A stretch of DNA of 64,000 nucleotides from Cytobacillus massiliigabonensis (GTDB taxonomy: Bacteria; Bacillota; Bacilli; Bacillales; Cytobacillaceae): positions 182,084 through 246,083 of the forward strand of contig NZ_LT904902.1 of the NCBI RefSeq assembly GCF_900199725.1, in the 5' to 3' direction. The notes below the pieces were generated by a model. That model saw only the letters and a program-made list of their open reading frames with translations. It made no database searches and had not been told where the DNA came from. Position numbers and translations under genes: made by a program. Of the stretch, positions 60,089-64,000 are shown piece after piece. Positions within the stretch are counted from its first letter, which is position 1. Each line of letters starts with the position of its first letter.

Positions 60089-60451
60089 TTAACTTTTTTC
60101 TGTTTTTTCCCTGTTTACTGTCCATTTCGTTAATAATATCCTTCTAATAACCGCAATATTTTGGAATAGTCTCACACCAAAAGCAAATACTGCAGCTAAA
60201 TATAAGTCTACACCAAGATGGACACCTAGAAAAGCCAAACTTGCAGCAAGTATAATATTAAAAAAGAAACCTGAGACAAAAACCTTTTCATCATAGATAT
60301 TTTGCAATTGAGCCCTTATTCCTCCGAAGAGAGTGTCGAGACCCGCAAGGACAGCAATCGATAAATAATTTGCGTATTCCTCAGGAACTTTTATCTCAGT
60401 TAACAGTCCAAGAACCACACCAATAATTAGGCCTAGCACAGGAAGCCACAT
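60089..60451 (-). CDS. sbp: Small basic membrane protein Sbp (DUF1290)
   Basis: The 120-residue protein has three hydrophobic segments (about 1-18, 28-42 and 55-92) with the conserved AVLAGLDTLFGGIRAQLQ and a basic C-terminus. The function is unknown; it is conserved beside ftsA in Firmicutes and likely belongs to the envelope or division machinery. Its ATG overlaps the ylxX stop by one base (TAATG). Confidence 0.93.
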   Translation of the reverse strand: MWLPVLGLIIGVVLGLLTEIKVPEEYANYLSIAVLAGLDTLFGGIRAQLQNIYDEKVFVSGFFFNIILAASLAFLGVHLGVDLYLAAVFAFGVRLFQNIAVIRRILLTKWTVNREKTEKS

Positions 60452-61206
60452 TATGAATTGCCTCCTTTTTCAGGATCCTCAGGCTTCATATCCCTAATTC
60501 TAATTGAATTTTGATAAGCGGGTATAGTTATTTTCCCTTCTGGTTTAATAACCTTAACCCGTAAATTGTCAACAAAGAATTCGTCAGCTGATTTAGATAC
60601 TTGCATCCTGTTGTATAATTTCTCAGCTCCTTTTGCATCCTCAGCAATAACCATAATATCAAATGGCAGTTTCTTAATTGAATGGCCATCAATTTTAGTT
60701 TCGTTATTTATATCGCGGATAACTGTCGTATTGATGATACGCTGGTTGTCTATCGCAATATGTGATGCTTCATACATATTCAGTTCATTTACTAGTCTTT
60801 TTAATAAATCGGGCGATACATTTGATACAGTTTTGCCAATAAGAATATCTTCCATGACAGGCTCAATTGATAATATAATGCCATAACCTGTTACTTCTGT
60901 AAGTCCTGCCTCTTCTTTTAACTCATCTAGCGTTTCCCTTAAGACTTGCTCCTTGCCATGTTTTAGCTCCGTTTCATACTGGGCAATTTTTTCTTCATGT
61001 GATTGAACTTCACGGATAAGTTTAAGCTGCAGCTCATTCTCTTTTAAGATGTCATCACGAAGCTGCCATGTATCACGAGTATCGCGGACTTCCGGTTCCT
61101 TTACTGTTCTAAACTGAATAGCAATCATAAAACCTATCACGATAGCAATGAGAGTAAAACTGAAATTTTTTTTCTTTTTGTCCACGTTTTTCACCTTGCT
61201 TTCCAA
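60451..61206 (-). CDS. ylxX: DUF881-family membrane protein YlxX
   Basis: The 251-residue protein has a short basic cytosolic start, one transmembrane helix (about 14-33), a coiled coil (about 50-95) and the extracellular DUF881 domain (about 100-250) with TGYGIILSIEP and ASHIAIDNQRIINTT. The function is unknown. It is a paralogue of the gene just upstream (ylxW), and the two lie between divIB and sbp as in B. subtilis. Confidence 0.92.
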   Translation of the reverse strand: MESKVKNVDKKKKNFSFTLIAIVIGFMIAIQFRTVKEPEVRDTRDTWQLRDDILKENELQLKLIREVQSHEEKIAQYETELKHGKEQVLRETLDELKEEAGLTEVTGYGIILSIEPVMEDILIGKTVSNVSPDLLKRLVNELNMYEASHIAIDNQRIINTTVIRDINNETKIDGHSIKKLPFDIMVIAEDAKGAEKLYNRMQVSKSADEFFVDNLRVKVIKPEGKITIPAYQNSIRIRDMKPEDPEKGGNS

Positions 61207-61290
61207 ACTTTATTTAAAAAGTGGACGTTAACTAAAAAATGGAGTTAAAGTGAATCTTCAGCCTGGTAAATATGATTTGTTCCCTTTCAA

Positions 61291-62007
61291 TTAAGTAGCC
61301 TGTAATAATGGCTCCATTACAACCTCTGCCTTTTCTTCTAATGTAAATTGAATATTTTCATTAACTAAGGAATCTTTAACCCCTCCTGTTAAATTCAATG
61401 CAGAAGATAAAACTTCGGCATCACCAATAGCCGTAATAACGAAAGGGGCCGGATGCTGGTAACCGTCAATTTCAATTACAGGACCATTGCAAATAATATA
61501 AGAATTATGAGAAAGCCTTTGCCCATTAATGGCAATAGCTGAAGCTCCAGAAATATAAAGTTCATTAATAACCTTAAAGACATGCTGTTCATGTACAATA
61601 TAATTGTTAATATTCTCTTCATCAGGGTTATATGCGCCATCCGAAAGAGTCACTTCTACACCTTGACCCTTTACTCCAATTTTCCCAAGATACATTCTTA
61701 ATTTTTCTGCATCTTCCGCAAGATTGAAATAAACTTGGGCTTCTTGAGATAATTCATTTTCTATTTCTCGAACCCTCTCTTGTTTTTCGTGCAGTTCCTT
61801 TTGTAATGTAAGATTTTTTTTCTCCAAATCAACCAGTTGATTACGAAGCTCTAAATCTCTATCCCACTGTTTTCCAGTAATGGCTATATTCTCTCCTTCA
61901 CTTTTCGTCACATGGTATGAAAAGGCTATAATGTAGCCGAGAACAAGAAAAACTAAAGAAAATATTACATGATTACCCTTCACTTTCAGTTTCTTCTTTA
62001 TCGTCAT
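61291..62007 (-). CDS. ylxW: DUF881-family membrane protein YlxW
   Basis: The 238-residue protein has one transmembrane helix (about 14-32), a coiled coil (about 50-105) and a DUF881 domain (about 115-235) with GVEVTLSDGAY, ASAIAINGQRLSHNS and the PFVITAIGD block. I choose the ATG at 62007 (spacing of nine from GAGGGAG); an ATG two codons upstream is close to the binding site. It overlaps divIB by 35 bases. It shares domain order with ylxX and likely works with it outside the membrane. Confidence 0.9.
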   Translation of the reverse strand: MTIKKKLKVKGNHVIFSLVFLVLGYIIAFSYHVTKSEGENIAITGKQWDRDLELRNQLVDLEKKNLTLQKELHEKQERVREIENELSQEAQVYFNLAEDAEKLRMYLGKIGVKGQGVEVTLSDGAYNPDEENINNYIVHEQHVFKVINELYISGASAIAINGQRLSHNSYIICNGPVIEIDGYQHPAPFVITAIGDAEVLSSALNLTGGVKDSLVNENIQFTLEEKAEVVMEPLLQAT

Positions 62008-62773
62008 TTTCATCAGCTCCCTCTTGTTCATAAGCTTTAAAATAAGAGCCGACCTCCATGTCAATAACTCCTTCTTGTGCAGGATCTAATTGGCTTACAA
62101 TGGAAGGATAATGTGTCATTTTTTCTGAAAAGCTCCGAATCGTTGCACTTACCTCAAATCCATCATTCATAAAAAGTGTGACATGATAAGTATCCGTTTC
62201 TTTCGGGGAATGATGAATCTCTGAAATTGAATTGAATACTTCATCTGGCAATGTTCCTAGTTCTTCAATCATCTCATTAAGAACATTTCCTTCCGAAAAA
62301 CCGATAAGTATCGGTGCATTGGCTGGAATTTCCTCGTTCTCGCCAGTATTCTTCAATATTTTCCCATTTTCATTTACTGGTACATAATGCTTGTCTTTTT
62401 TTATGTAAGCAATCCGTTTATATTCCTTTATAGTAATTGAAACCGAACTCGGCAATTGAACTTTCACCGCTGCTGATTTTATCTCAGGCAGCTTCTTTAG
62501 TTTCTCCTCAATCGTTTCTTCCTTAACCTTCCAAATATTTGTATTATTTGAAAGATCAGCTGTTTTAAGCAGCTCATGGTCACTATAAAAAGAATTTCCT
62601 AAAACTTCAATTTTATGTACATGGCTTAATGGTGATTGGAAATATACGATAAAAACAATCAGTGAGAAAAATAAAAGCAGTAAGAATATAAGCCTTCTAT
62701 TTGCTTTTTTCCTCCTTTGTTGTTTTAGTTTTGGAATCCGATCTTCAAGAGAGACAATTTTCCCATTTTCCAT
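61973..62773 (-). CDS. divIB: Cell division protein DivIB (FtsQ family)
   Basis: DivIB is part of the DivIB-DivIC-FtsL complex that regulates septal wall synthesis. The 266-residue bitopic protein has a cytosolic basic tail (1-27), a transmembrane helix (about 28-47), an extracellular POTRA domain (about 52-122, LSHVHKIEVLGN) and the beta domain, then an acidic C-terminal tail rich in Glu and Asp. GAGGTG precedes the ATG. It is separated from murB by a 192-base gap with a strong palindrome. Confidence 0.95.
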   Translation of the reverse strand: MENGKIVSLEDRIPKLKQQRRKKANRRLIFLLLLFFSLIVFIVYFQSPLSHVHKIEVLGNSFYSDHELLKTADLSNNTNIWKVKEETIEEKLKKLPEIKSAAVKVQLPSSVSITIKEYKRIAYIKKDKHYVPVNENGKILKNTGENEEIPANAPILIGFSEGNVLNEMIEELGTLPDEVFNSISEIHHSPKETDTYHVTLFMNDGFEVSATIRSFSEKMTHYPSIVSQLDPAQEGVIDMEVGSYFKAYEQEGADENDDKEETESEG

Positions 62774-62809
62774 TCTATTTCACCTCAAGACATAACAAAA
62801 TTGCTTGTC

Positions 62810-62859
62810 CAATTATTGCATCCTAAAAGCGAGCACAAGCCTTTAGGATGCAATAATTG
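62810..62859. repeat. 18-bp perfect inverted repeat between murB and divIB
   Basis: The 18-base arms at 62810-62827 and 62842-62859 are perfectly complementary (CAATTATTGCATCCTAAA and its reverse complement) around a 14-base loop. No T-run follows on either strand, so it is not a normal intrinsic terminator. A smaller hairpin CGGCA/TGCCG (62869-62873 with 62884-62888) lies beside it. In the minus direction it forms in the leader of divIB. Confidence 0.85.
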
Positions 62860-62965
62860 AGAAAATAACGGCACGTCCAGACATGCCGCTCTTACCCAAA
62901 TCCTTCTAGGATCTTTAGAGTATAATTATATCACAAGAAATGGAATAAGTAAGGATTATTTCCCG

Positions 62966-63874
62966 TTACTTTCGACCGATTATTTCCACTTCCGTATGCA
63001 TCTCAATCTGATATAAATCATAGATTTTTTCCTTTATATAACTAATTAATGACAAAACATCCTGAGCAGTTGCATTGCCAGTATTCACAATAAAATTTCC
63101 ATGCATATCAGAAATTTTTGCTCCACCGATTGTATACCCCTTTAATCCAGCATCTTGGACAAGCTTCCCAGCATGATTTGGAAGAGGATTTCTAAATATA
63201 CTGCCAGCACATGGGAAATTCCATGGCTGTGTTAATTTACGATATTCCTTGTTTTTTTGCATTTCTGAGAAAATAATTTCTTTATCTCCTGATTTCAGCT
63301 GGAAAACCGCTTCAAGAACTACACCAGGCCGTTTATTTTGAAGGATCGAGGTTCGATAGGAAAACATCATATCTTTATTTGATAACCACTCAACCTTTCC
63401 GTCTTCAAAAAGTATAAGCGCCTTTGTTAGGATGTTTGAAATATCAGAGCCATGTGCCCCTGCATTCATAAAGACAGCCCCTCCTACTGAACCGGGGATT
63501 CCACTTGCAAATTCTAGTCCGCTCAATCCTTGCCTGCTTAGCTGTGTTGATAGACTAACTAGAGAATAGCCCCCGCCAGCTTTCACTTCTGTTCCATTTA
63601 CCGCAAGACTGGACATTCCTCGACCTAGTTTAATCACTGCTCCCTCTATGCCTAAATCCGAAACAAGCAGATTCGATCCTCTGCCAATCGCTGTCCATTT
63701 CATTTTATATTCGTTAATTAATTCCATCGTTTTTATCATATTATCAATTGAAGAAGGTTCGATAAATAAATCAGCCGGACCTCCTATCTTCATTGTTGTA
63801 TGGTTGGCTAAAGGTTCATTTTCCTTCACAATGCCAATGTTTAATTCATGGAGCTTTGTAATTAACTCATGCAC
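62966..63874 (-). CDS. murB: UDP-N-acetylenolpyruvoylglucosamine reductase MurB
   Basis: MurB reduces enolpyruvyl-UDP-GlcNAc to UDP-MurNAc with NADPH and FAD. The 302-residue type II enzyme has [14 protein letters not shown] (FAD), [29 protein letters not shown], the catalytic Ser in CAGSIFRNP and the final Glu in [10 protein letters not shown]. The start is a GTG at 63872-63874 with GGGGAG eight bases upstream; the frame to 63952 adds 26 residues with no homology. It follows murG as in B. subtilis. Confidence 0.96.
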   Translation of the reverse strand: MHELITKLHELNIGIVKENEPLANHTTMKIGGPADLFIEPSSIDNMIKTMELINEYKMKWTAIGRGSNLLVSDLGIEGAVIKLGRGMSSLAVNGTEVKAGGGYSLVSLSTQLSRQGLSGLEFASGIPGSVGGAVFMNAGAHGSDISNILTKALILFEDGKVEWLSNKDMMFSYRTSILQNKRPGVVLEAVFQLKSGDKEIIFSEMQKNKEYRKLTQPWNFPCAGSIFRNPLPNHAGKLVQDAGLKGYTIGGAKISDMHGNFIVNTGNATAQDVLSLISYIKEKIYDLYQIEMHTEVEIIGRK

Positions 63875-63969
63875 AAATATCTCCCCTGCCCTTCCAAAAG
63901 TCAATATTGATACTATTTTATGCACCTGCACAATAAGGGCTACTGCCTTCATATGTGCAGGTATTTACT

Positions 63970-64000
63970 TTATTTCTTCACAAGTTCTTCCATTAAATCG
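63970..64000 (-). CDS. murG: C-terminal end of MurG (rest outside window)
   Basis: The last nine codons, DLMEELVKK followed by TAA, run off the right edge in frame, in the place where murG (the lipid II glycosyltransferase) ends before murB in B. subtilis. Only the tail is visible, so the call rests on gene order and the typical charged C-terminus. Other frames give stops or less likely ends. Confidence 0.6.
   Translation of the reverse strand, partial: DLMEELVKK

Noticed and set aside
62810-62859. Palindrome as a murB intrinsic terminator
   Set aside because: There is no T-run on either strand directly after the stem, so I list it as a repeat of unknown role.

Overview
This window is a 64-kb piece of a low-GC, endospore-forming Bacillales chromosome (family Bacillaceae, close to Bacillus sensu lato). 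The evidence is near-complete gene-order agreement with the smc-to-murG segment of Bacillus subtilis, the spore genes spoVM, spoIIGA, sigE and sigG, strong GGAGG-type ribosome binding sites, frequent TTG and GTG starts, and classic Firmicute RNA regulation (T-box, PyrR attenuators). No prophage, insertion sequence, CRISPR array, tRNA or rRNA was seen. Almost everything lies on the minus strand; only rpmB, rqcH and hmp are on the plus strand. The assignments rest on recalled family and B. subtilis sequences, not on a database search.

Layout in window coordinates. 1-6.9 kb: smc (cut by the window edge), rnc, acpP and the lipid operon fapR-plsX-fabD-fabG, with a clear FapR operator on its promoter. 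6.9-12.7 kb: recG, fakA, an Asp23-family gene, rpmB (+), the 26-codon spoVM and thiN. 12.8-27 kb: a long housekeeping operon running yicC-like, remA, gmk, rpoZ, coaBC, priA, def, fmt, rsmB, rlmN, prpC, prkC, rsgA, rpe, covering nucleotide and CoA supply, replication restart, translation start and Ser/Thr signalling. 27-32 kb: a calcium-type P-ATPase and rqcH (+). 32-43.7 kb: the complete pyrimidine operon pyrR-pyrP-pyrB-pyrC-carA-carB-pyrK-pyrD-pyrF-pyrE, with three PyrR-binding hairpins. 43.7-48.8 kb: rluD, lspA, a DksA-like gene and ileS behind an Ile-specific T-box. 48.8-53 kb: the divIVA-ylmH-ylmG-sepF-ylmE-ylmD cluster and ylmC. 53.1-55.9 kb: sigG, sigE and spoIIGA. 56-57.3 kb: a divergent flavohaemoglobin gene, hmp. 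57.3-64 kb: ftsZ, ftsA, sbp, two DUF881 genes, divIB, murB and the last codons of murG.

Working together: the window joins membrane lipid supply (FapR regulon), pyrimidine synthesis (PyrR regulon), cell division (FtsZ, FtsA, SepF, DivIVA, DivIB, MurB) and the switch to the sporulation sigma cascade (SpoIIGA processes pro-SigE; SigG acts later in the forespore).

The gene content is mostly ordinary core genome, and I did not find a clearly new multi-gene system. The most interesting points are: a palindromic Fnr-type box placed at -41.5 of an hmp gene inserted next to the sporulation locus; a PyrR-binding hairpin just ahead of pyrP with no visible terminator, suggesting translational or lost control; an 18-bp perfect palindrome between murB and divIB; a structured leader before the yicC-like gene; and a dispersed intergenic repeat with two good copies. 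Compared with recalled B. subtilis gene order, the sda, sulfate-assimilation (cysH-ylnF), ylmA and bpr/ispA genes are absent from this segment.
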